DNA of 64,000 nucleotides from Qipengyuania citrea (GTDB lineage: Bacteria; Pseudomonadota; Alphaproteobacteria; Sphingomonadales; Sphingomonadaceae). Every line of letters begins with the position of its first letter. Position 1 is the stretch's first letter. Where the stretch lies: contig NZ_WTYG01000004.1 in NCBI RefSeq assembly GCF_009828015.1, positions 248,001-312,000 of the forward strand, in the 5' to 3' direction. Both the position numbers and the translations under genes were made by a program. Below are positions 16,383-23,265 of the stretch, one piece after another. The notes beneath the pieces were generated by a model that worked only from the letters and a program-made list of their open reading frames with translations, searched no databases and was not told where the DNA came from.

Positions 16383-17441
16383 ATGAAGATGGCGCACAGC
16401 AAAAGGTTGCGACGAATGGCAAAGTCCGGTCCGGCACCTACGATCAACGACGTAGCGCGGGTTGCGGGCGTCTCGAAGAAAACCGTCAGCCGGGTGATCA
16501 ACCGGTCCCCCCTGCTCAAGCAGGCCACGCGCGAAAAGGTCGAGAAGGTCATTGCCGAGCTCGGCTACACGCCGAACCCGCAAGCGCGGGCCCTGGCGCT
16601 GCGGCGCAACTTCCTGCTCGGGCTGCTGCACGACAATCCCAATGCGCAGACCGTGCTCAATTTCCAGGAAGGGGTGCTCGACGCCATCCGCGACACCGAA
16701 TTCGCACTGGTGGTGCGGCCGGTCGATCGCCATTCGCCTGCCATGCTCGACGACATCCGCAATTTTCTCGAGCAGCAGCGGCTCTACGGCGTGCTGATCC
16801 TGCCGCCGATTTCCGAGAATGACGAACTGGCCGCGCTGTGCCGCGAAATGGGTTGCGGCTATGTTCGCATGGGATCTGCAGCGCTCGACGAGGCGGAGCA
16901 ACTGGTCCAGTCGAACGATCGCGAAATGGTCGAAGGGGTGGTCGATTACCTGGTCGAGATCGGGCATACGCGGATCGGGTTGATCGAAGGGCCGCAGGGT
17001 TTTCGTTCTGCCTTCGAACGGCGCGAGGGTTTCCTTACCGCCATGACGCGGCACGGGCTGGAAATGCCCGACGACGCGCTGGTGCAGGGCAATTACCGGT
17101 TCAGTTCAGGGGTCGAGGCGGCGAACCGGCTGCTCGACCAGAACCCGCATGTCACCGCGATTTTCGCCAGCAATGACGAAATGGCCGCGGGCGCCTACCA
17201 CGCGGCGCGCGAACGGGGGGTCGACATCCCGCGGGATCTTTCGATCGTGGGATTCGACGATTCCCCCATCGCCGCGCATATCTGGCCGCCGATGACAACG
17301 GTCGGCTGGCCGATCCGCGAAATGGGCAAGGCCGCCGCGCTCAAGCTCGTCGCGCCCGATACGGCGGAAGCCAAGCCATCGTGCTTCCCCGCGCGGCTGG
17401 TTACGCGCAATTCGGTCGCCCCGCCTTCCAAGAAAATCTGA
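16383..17441 (+). CDS. LacI family transcriptional regulator of the uronate locus
   Basis: A 352-residue repressor. The N-terminal HTH lies at about residues 19-45 (TINDVARVAGVSKKTVSRVIN-type pattern), followed by a hinge and a periplasmic-binding-like sensor domain. The ATG at 16383 follows a GAGGTGG ribosome site; upstream in-frame sequence belongs to the promoter and hydratase region. Five ACACCGGT-core operators at hydratase, dhuI, PL1/receptor and uxaA/uxaC promoters suggest it controls the whole locus, with a uronate or 2-keto-3-deoxygluconate-like inducer. The specificity is inferred. Confidence 0.88.
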   Translation: MKMAHSKRLRRMAKSGPAPTINDVARVAGVSKKTVSRVINRSPLLKQATREKVEKVIAELGYTPNPQARALALRRNFLLGLLHDNPNAQTVLNFQEGVLDAIRDTEFALVVRPVDRHSPAMLDDIRNFLEQQRLYGVLILPPISENDELAALCREMGCGYVRMGSAALDEAEQLVQSNDREMVEGVVDYLVEIGHTRIGLIEGPQGFRSAFERREGFLTAMTRHGLEMPDDALVQGNYRFSSGVEAANRLLDQNPHVTAIFASNDEMAAGAYHAARERGVDIPRDLSIVGFDDSPIAAHIWPPMTTVGWPIREMGKAAALKLVAPDTAEAKPSCFPARLVTRNSVAPPSKKI

Positions 17442-17485
17442 TCCGCCGCTTGAAATAGCCTCCGGTTTGCGGATACAACGTGCTT

Positions 17486-17499
17486 TGACACCGGTTTCC
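17486..17499 (+). promoter_or_regulatory. LacI-family operator, site B
   Basis: TGACACCGGTTTCC, identical to site A in the other orientation, 61 bases before the RpiB-like isomerase start. The first bases form TTGACA, a possible -35 element, so binding would block the promoter. Confidence 0.7.
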
Positions 17500-17560
17500 T
17501 AACTGGACTCTTGGAGCCGCTCGATTTCGCACCAGCGCCCCCAGCGGGCAGGGAGAACCC

Positions 17561-18193
17561 ATGAAGATCGCTCTCATCACCGAGAACAGCCAGGCCGCCA
17601 AGAACGGCCTTATCTACGATGCCCTCAACACTGCTGCCGAACCGTTCGGCCACGAAGTGTTCAATTACGGCATGTACACCGCCGAAGACAGCGCATCGCT
17701 GACTTATGTGATGAACGGTGTGCTGGCGGGCATCCTGCTCAATTCCAAGGCCGCCGATTTCGTCGTGACCGGCTGCGGCACGGGCATGGGGTCGATGCTC
17801 GCCTGCAATGCGATGCCCGGCGTGTTCTGCGGCCTCGTGATCGACCCGACCGATGCCTTCCTGTTCAACCAGATCAATGCCGGCAATGCGATCGCGATGC
17901 CCTATGCCAAGGGCTTTGGCTGGGCCGCCGAGCTCAACCTGCAGGATTGCTATCGCAAGCTGTTCGAAAACGAAGCGGGCGCGGGCTATCCGCGCGAGCG
18001 GGCCGAACTGATGCGCAAGAACCGCGGCTTCCTCGCCGACCTCAAGACCGCCAGCACGCATGACATGCTGACCGTGCTGAAGAATGTCGATCAGGACCTG
18101 CTGCGCGCCGCGATCGCGGGCGAGCGCTTCGCAGAATATTTCTACGCCAATTCGCAGGATGACGCGATCAGCGACTATCTGCGCAATCTTTGA
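17561..18193 (+). CDS. dhuI: RpiB/LacA/LacB family isomerase, candidate DhuI
   Basis: A 210-residue protein of the ribose/galactose-phosphate isomerase fold. GCGTGMGSM at about residues 71-79 is the family's active-site loop. It is longer than RpiB (about 150) and matches the size of DhuI, the non-cupin isomerase of 4-deoxy-L-threo-5-hexosulose uronate known from streptococci. It is followed by kduD and kdgK, the next two steps, and no cupin-type KduI occurs in the window. A good GGGAGA ribosome site and operator B precede it. The function is inferred from fold plus operon. Confidence 0.75.
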   Translation: MKIALITENSQAAKNGLIYDALNTAAEPFGHEVFNYGMYTAEDSASLTYVMNGVLAGILLNSKAADFVVTGCGTGMGSMLACNAMPGVFCGLVIDPTDAFLFNQINAGNAIAMPYAKGFGWAAELNLQDCYRKLFENEAGAGYPRERAELMRKNRGFLADLKTASTHDMLTVLKNVDQDLLRAAIAGERFAEYFYANSQDDAISDYLRNL

Positions 18194-18238
18194 CCCCTTC
18201 GGGAATCGCATGACCGGCATGAACCGGCACCGGGGGCA

Positions 18239-18267
18239 GGGGATCGCGTCGTCGCGGCGCGATCCCC
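18239..18267 (+). promoter_or_regulatory. 10-bp-stem hairpin between dhuI and kduD
   Basis: GGGGATCGCG and CGCGATCCCC are perfect arms around a 9-nt loop, located 46 bases after dhuI and ending 29 bases before kduD. There is no T-run. Such an RNA hairpin may slow read-through or set differential stability of the two parts of the operon message. Confidence 0.55.
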
Positions 18268-18295
18268 ACCGCACCACACTGGGAGAGTGAATACC

Positions 18296-19069
18296 ATGGC
18301 CACCACCCCCTTCGACCTGACGGGGCGCACTGCGCTCGTCACGGGTGCCAATACGGGTATCGGGCAGGGCATCGCCATCGCGCTGGCACAGGCCGGGGCC
18401 GATATTGCCGCGGTGGGTCGCAGCCCCGCCGACGAGACCGCCGAACAGGTCCGCGCGCTGGGCCGCCGCTGCGAGCTCGTTTCCGCCGACCTGTCCTCGA
18501 TCGAACCGGTTACCGAAGTGGTCGACACGGTCGTCGCCAAGCTCGGGCGTCTCGATATCCTCGTCAACAACGCCGGTATTATTCGCCGCGAGGATGCGCT
18601 CGACTTTTCGGAAGAGGATTGGGACGCGGTTATGGACACCAATCTGAAGACGCTGTTCTTCCTGTGCCAGGCGGCCGCGCGCCACATGACCGGCTGGGCA
18701 TCGCAGGATGGCGAGCGCGGCAAGATCGTTAACATCGCCTCGATGCTGACCTTCCAGGGCGGCATTCGCGTGCCGAGCTATACTGCCAGCAAATCCGGCG
18801 TCGGGGGCCTGACCAAGCTGATGGCCAATGAATGGGCGCCGCGCGGCATCAACGTCAACGCGATCGCGCCGGGCTATATCGCGACCAACAACACCGCTGC
18901 GCTCCAGGCGGACGAAACGCGCAATCGCCAGATCCTCGAGCGGATCCCCGAACAGCGCTGGGGCGACCCGGCCGATATCGGCGGCGCGGCGGTCTTTCTT
19001 GCCAGCCGCGCGGCGGATTATGTCCAGGGGCATATCCTCGCGGTCGATGGCGGATGGCTGGCGCGATGA
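18296..19069 (+). CDS. kduD: 2-dehydro-3-deoxy-D-gluconate 5-dehydrogenase (SDR, KduD/DhuD)
   Basis: A 257-residue classical short-chain dehydrogenase. The TGxxxGIG coenzyme motif is at residues 17-24, with NNAG, a catalytic YTASK and the C-terminal AVDGGW. It interconverts 3-deoxy-D-glycero-2,5-hexodiulosonate and 2-keto-3-deoxygluconate, the step after DhuI/KduI in unsaturated uronate breakdown. GGGAGAG lies 8 bases before the ATG at 18296; a GTG at 18287 is less likely. The stop overlaps the kdgK start (ATGA). Confidence 0.85.
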   Translation: MATTPFDLTGRTALVTGANTGIGQGIAIALAQAGADIAAVGRSPADETAEQVRALGRRCELVSADLSSIEPVTEVVDTVVAKLGRLDILVNNAGIIRREDALDFSEEDWDAVMDTNLKTLFFLCQAAARHMTGWASQDGERGKIVNIASMLTFQGGIRVPSYTASKSGVGGLTKLMANEWAPRGINVNAIAPGYIATNNTAALQADETRNRQILERIPEQRWGDPADIGGAAVFLASRAADYVQGHILAVDGGWLAR

Positions 19070-20091
19070 CCGCGTCGCCGAAATCGGGCCACGTGGTCTG
19101 TTTCGGCGAGCTGCTGGCGCGCCTGTCGCCCGAGGCGGGGACGCCGCTGGCGCGCGCGCACAGCCTCGCGCTCGCGATCGGCGGGGCCGAAGCCAATGTC
19201 GCCATTGCGCTCGCCAGCCTTGGCCAGCCTGCCGCGATGCTCAGCACTGTGCCGGACAATCCGCTGGGGCTCCGCGCGCTCGCCGCGCTGGGCGAAGCGG
19301 GTGTGGATCAGCGCTTCGTGCGCCGCGCAGCCGGCCGGATGGGCCTCTATCTGTTCGAGCCGCCCAGCGGTCCGATCGGGGGGCGGGTGACCTACGACCG
19401 CGCGGGAAGCGCCTTCGCCATGGCGCAGCCGGAAGATTTCGACTTTGCCGGAGCGCTCGATGGCGCGCGGCTGCTACATCTTTCGGGCATCACGCCTGCG
19501 CTGGGCCCCGACGGGGTGGCGCTGGCGAAGAAGGCCGTCGCCGCCGCGTCTGCGGCAGGCGTGCCGATCTGCTTCGATGGCAATTACCGCGCCAGTTTAT
19601 GGGATGCCTGGGACTGCGATCCGCAGGCGATCCTCACCGAACTGGTCGAAGCGGCCACCATCCTGATCGGCAACCACCGCGATATCTCGCTGCTGCTCGG
19701 CAAGAGCTTTTCGGGCGACGGGCCCGATCGCCGACGCGAAGCTGCCGAAGCCGCCTTCGCGCGCTTCCCCGACCTGGCGGCGATCGCCTCGACCGCGCGC
19801 CATATCGAAAGTTCGACCACGCATAACCTCGCCGCGCGGGTCGACCTGCGCGAAAGCCATTGGCAGACCGACGAAGTCCGGATCGCCCCGGTGGTCGATC
19901 GGATCGGCACTGGCGATGCCTTCGCCGCGGGCGTGCTGCTGCGCTGGCTGGAAGTTGGGTCCGCGCAGGAGATGGCCAAGACAGGGCTGTCGCTGGCGGT
20001 GATGAAACACGGTATTCCGGGCGATACGATAGCGGTGACGCGCAGTGAGCTGGACAGCTTCCTTCCGGCAGGAGCCGATGTCAGCCGCTGA
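19066..20091 (+). CDS. kdgK: 2-keto-3-deoxygluconate kinase (PfkB family)
   Basis: A 341-residue PfkB sugar kinase. The N-terminal CFGELLARLSP and GGAEANVA patterns, and the C-terminal signature RIGTGDAFAAGVL with the catalytic Asp, are typical of KDG kinases. It phosphorylates 2-keto-3-deoxygluconate to KDPG for the Entner-Doudoroff aldolase. Both the UxaA branch and the KduD branch of this locus deliver its substrate. No KDPG aldolase gene is in the window. It overlaps kduD by 4 bases and the esterase gene by 14. Confidence 0.88.
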   Translation: MTASPKSGHVVCFGELLARLSPEAGTPLARAHSLALAIGGAEANVAIALASLGQPAAMLSTVPDNPLGLRALAALGEAGVDQRFVRRAAGRMGLYLFEPPSGPIGGRVTYDRAGSAFAMAQPEDFDFAGALDGARLLHLSGITPALGPDGVALAKKAVAAASAAGVPICFDGNYRASLWDAWDCDPQAILTELVEAATILIGNHRDISLLLGKSFSGDGPDRRREAAEAAFARFPDLAAIASTARHIESSTTHNLAARVDLRESHWQTDEVRIAPVVDRIGTGDAFAAGVLLRWLEVGSAQEMAKTGLSLAVMKHGIPGDTIAVTRSELDSFLPAGADVSR

Positions 20092-21640
20092 CGGTATGAC
20101 CCGCCGCGCGGCTCTGCGCGGGGGCCTCGCAGGGGGCGCATGGCTTGCGGCCCCGGCGGTGGCGGCAGGGAGTAGCGGCGATCCCCGGGCTCTAGCCTAT
20201 CGCGGCATGATCGATCGCGGGGTGCCCGCATTTCTCGGCATCCGCTATGCCCGCGCGGCGCGGTTCGACCGGCCTGTGCGCGAGCCTGTTCCTACCGCGC
20301 CCACGCCCGCGACGCAGTTCGGTCCGCTGTGCCCCCAACGTGGTCCGATGACCCCGGCGATGAGCGAGGACTGCCTGTTCCTCAACATCTGGACGCCAGA
20401 TGCCCATTCTTCCGCGCGCCGCCCGGTGATGGTCTATTTTCATGGCGGGGCCTACAATTGGGGCTCGGTCACCGACCCGCTGACGCATGGGGCGAAGCTT
20501 GCCGAACAAGGCGATGTGGTGGTCGTCACGGTCAATCACCGGCTCAACCTGTTCGGCTATGGCTGGCTGGGACCGCTCGGTGAGCGTTTCCGCCATAGCG
20601 GCAATGCGGGGCAGCTCGACCTGATCTGCGCGCTCGAATGGATTCGCGAGCATATCGGGGCCTTCGGCGGGGACGCGGACCGCGTGATGGTCTTCGGCCA
20701 GTCGGGCGGCGGCGCCAAGATGGCGACGCTGATGGCGATGCCCGCAGCCGATGGTCTCTTCCACACTGCCGCGACGATGAGCGGACAGCAGGTCACCGCG
20801 CAGGGTCCCGGCAATGCCTGGCGGCGGACGCGCGCCCTGTTCGACCATCTCGGACTGGCGGAAGACGGCGGCGCTGCCCTGCTTGCCCTCCCGTATGAGC
20901 GCCTGCTCGAAGGTCTCGAGGCGACCGACCCGGTGCTCGGGGGCAGTCTCTATTTCGGCCCGACATTGGATATGCTGCATCTGCACCGCCATCCGTTCTG
21001 GCCCGATGCCGCGCCGCAATCGCGGCACATCCCGATGATCCTCGGCAACACGCGGGACGAGACGCGGGCCTTCATCCGCAGCGACGGGCCCGTCGTGCAA
21101 GGTCTCGACTGGCAGAATATCGCCGAGCGGCTGGCCAAGCAGATCCGCATCGATCTGCCCGCGGACTGGGTGGTTGCGCAATATCGCGCGAAGTTTCCGC
21201 ACTGGTCAGCCGAGCAGCTTTTCTATGCCGCGACCACCGCCGGACGCAGCTGGCCCGGTCAGGTCATCGAGGCGGATGCGCGCGCCCGCGCAGGGGCGCA
21301 AGCCACCTGGGTTTACCAGCTCGACCGGCCCAGTCCGATCGATCCCACGCGCGGTGCGGCGCATACCGACGATCTGCCCTATGTCTTCGGGACGCTCGCT
21401 GCACCGGGCAGCTATTCGGGAACCGGGCCACGCGCCCGCGCGGTCAGCGATGCGATGATAACTGCCTTTGCGGGCATGGCGCATACGGGCCGGCCGGGGC
21501 TTCCATCATGGGCGCCCTATACGCTTGCCGACCGTGCGACGCTGGTGATCGACGAAGAGAGCATCGCGACCCGGAGCGACCCGCGCGGATGGGAGCGCGA
21601 GCTGTGGGCGCGGGGCCCCTATATCCAGCCGGGCAGTTGA
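20078..21640 (+). CDS. type B carboxylesterase, secreted
   Basis: A 520-residue esterase of the acetylcholinesterase/PnbA family. A twin-arginine-like signal (MTRRAALRGGLAGG) ends near residue 30. SEDCLFLNIWTP, the oxyanion HGGAY, and the nucleophile Ser in GQSGGG (instead of the usual GESAGG) are followed by the likely acid in GNTRDETR and His in AAHTDDLPYVFG. AGGAG supports the ATG at 20078. Within a pectin operon it probably removes methyl, acetyl or feruloyl esters from pectic material. The substrate is inferred. Confidence 0.85.
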   Translation: MSAADGMTRRAALRGGLAGGAWLAAPAVAAGSSGDPRALAYRGMIDRGVPAFLGIRYARAARFDRPVREPVPTAPTPATQFGPLCPQRGPMTPAMSEDCLFLNIWTPDAHSSARRPVMVYFHGGAYNWGSVTDPLTHGAKLAEQGDVVVVTVNHRLNLFGYGWLGPLGERFRHSGNAGQLDLICALEWIREHIGAFGGDADRVMVFGQSGGGAKMATLMAMPAADGLFHTAATMSGQQVTAQGPGNAWRRTRALFDHLGLAEDGGAALLALPYERLLEGLEATDPVLGGSLYFGPTLDMLHLHRHPFWPDAAPQSRHIPMILGNTRDETRAFIRSDGPVVQGLDWQNIAERLAKQIRIDLPADWVVAQYRAKFPHWSAEQLFYAATTAGRSWPGQVIEADARARAGAQATWVYQLDRPSPIDPTRGAAHTDDLPYVFGTLAAPGSYSGTGPRARAVSDAMITAFAGMAHTGRPGLPSWAPYTLADRATLVIDEESIATRSDPRGWERELWARGPYIQPGS

Positions 21641-21749
21641 AACTCGGTCAGAGCTGATGCGGTGGTCCGTGACAGCGGCAGGCGGCTCGCTTGCGGCGTG
21701 AAGACATACCGCAGCGAAGCCGCCTACCTTTTCAAAAGCCCCAGCATGT

Positions 21750-23084
21750 TTACCGATTGGTGGCGCGCATCTCACGATCGCGGGGCGAAAGATGCTCCTG
21801 CGCACCGTCCTTCTGTCCCGGCCAGATCCCCGACTTGGGGGTCATGGTGGCAAGGTCCCAATCCGCTTCGACGAAGGGCGCGCTTGTCGCTTCGAACTGC
21901 GGATAGCCGCCGACCTCGTTTTCCGAATCGATCACCTCGCCGCGTCCTTCTGCGATGTAAAACAAGACTCGGATTTCCATTTCGCTGCGGTCCCACGGGC
22001 GCGCGCCCGAGGTTGCGAGCAGGACGGTCTCGACATCCTCGCTGGGCATGATCGAATAGCCATCCAAGTCGTGCAGCGGCGCATCTTGCTCGATGATCTG
22101 TGCGCGTGTGTGGCCATAGCGGCCGAACATCGGCAGGTCGTTGCCATACCGGTCGATCGCGACATTATCGCGGCCATAGTATTGCAGATCACCAACACCG
22201 CCGATCGTCAGGAACGGCAGGCCCGTATCGGTGCTGTTGCCGCCGCGCATGACATTGCCCACCGCGGTAAGCTGGCCGTCGACCGGCGTGTGGCCCGCCC
22301 ATTCCAGATCCATCAGATTGTAATGCACCGCGCGATATTGCGGATCATAGATCAGATTGTTGATCATCAGTGCCTCGACCCCGCCCTTCAGCAGCGGCGA
22401 GCGTTCGACATTGTGCGCCCAGACATTGCGTTCGAACACGATGCCGGTGGCATTGTCATGGATCAGCGAACCCTTCGAATGCTCGCCCTTGGGGTGCGTC
22501 GAATCGGCCAGGCCCTCGGCCGCCAGGTTCGACCGGAAGATTATGTTGCGGCTGGTGCCTTCGCGCCATTCTTCCACCGTATCCCCGGTAAAGCGCGGAC
22601 CCGAAGCGGACATGTTCTCGTCGACACCCCAGAAGAAGCTGTTGTTCTCGATCAGCAGATTGTGCGCCGAGCGGGTGGAGAAAGCGTCCACTTCCCAGCC
22701 GTGGCGTTTCGGCAGGCCGTCGCTGCCCACCGCCACGCGCAAATGGCGGATGATGACATCATGGGTGTTTACATTGATCCCGCCGCGCAGGATGGTGATG
22801 CCGGGCGAGGGCGCGGTCTGGCCCGCGATGGTAACATGCGGCTGGGTGATGGTGAGCGAAGACCTCTCGAGGTCGATCGCGCCGCCAACTTCGAACACGA
22901 TGATCCGCGGTCCTTCGCGGTCAAGCGCGTCGGCAAGGCTGCCGGGGCCATCCTTTGCAAGCGTGATCACGCGGACGATCTGCCCGCCCGCGCCGCCGTC
23001 GGTCGGTTCGGCAGCATTTACCGCTACTGGCGAAGCAATCACAAACACGCACAGCGCGAGCAGGCAATTCACGATATATTTCAT
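21750..23084 (-). CDS. pectate lyase, polysaccharide lyase family 1-like
   Basis: A 444-residue secreted protein: signal peptide at about residues 1-24 (ending VNAA), then a right-handed parallel beta-helix. TIAGQTAPSPG, VIIRHLRV, and the Asn-rich and Asp-rich strands (LLIENNSFFWGVDEN) match bacterial pectate lyase C-like enzymes. It cleaves polygalacturonate by beta-elimination, giving unsaturated ends. The ATG at 23084 has a GGAGAGGA site. It is divergent from the TonB receptor with two operators between, and converges with the esterase gene. Confidence 0.88.
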   Translation of the reverse strand: MKYIVNCLLALCVFVIASPVAVNAAEPTDGGAGGQIVRVITLAKDGPGSLADALDREGPRIIVFEVGGAIDLERSSLTITQPHVTIAGQTAPSPGITILRGGINVNTHDVIIRHLRVAVGSDGLPKRHGWEVDAFSTRSAHNLLIENNSFFWGVDENMSASGPRFTGDTVEEWREGTSRNIIFRSNLAAEGLADSTHPKGEHSKGSLIHDNATGIVFERNVWAHNVERSPLLKGGVEALMINNLIYDPQYRAVHYNLMDLEWAGHTPVDGQLTAVGNVMRGGNSTDTGLPFLTIGGVGDLQYYGRDNVAIDRYGNDLPMFGRYGHTRAQIIEQDAPLHDLDGYSIMPSEDVETVLLATSGARPWDRSEMEIRVLFYIAEGRGEVIDSENEVGGYPQFEATSAPFVEADWDLATMTPKSGIWPGQKDGAQEHLSPRDREMRATNR

Positions 23085-23145
23085 GACTGTTTCCTCTCCG
23101 TTGATTGCATCCTTGACACTGAAGGCGAGATCGAGCAAGAAGAAT

Positions 23146-23160
23146 TGACACCGGTTACCA
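23146..23160 (+). promoter_or_regulatory. LacI-family operator, site C
   Basis: TGACACCGGTTACCA, identical to site E, preceded by a T giving TTGACA. It lies 62 bases upstream of the pectate lyase start (minus strand) and 106 before the receptor start (plus strand). Confidence 0.72.
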
Positions 23161-23234
23161 AAACAGCCGGGTCGAGGGAATTCAGAGTGTCGGGGAGGGG
23201 TGCGGCCAAGGCCGCTATTTCGCTTCTCCAAAAA

Positions 23235-23248
23235 AGACACCGGTGCCA
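23235..23248. promoter_or_regulatory. LacI-family operator, site D
   Basis: AGACACCGGTGCCA, with a fully palindromic GGCACCGGTGtC-like centre, 17 bases before the receptor start and about 90 bases (centre to centre) from site C. The paired sites in one divergent promoter suggest a looped repressor complex. Confidence 0.65.
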
Positions 23249-23265
23249 ATTTGGAGGAGGATGCG

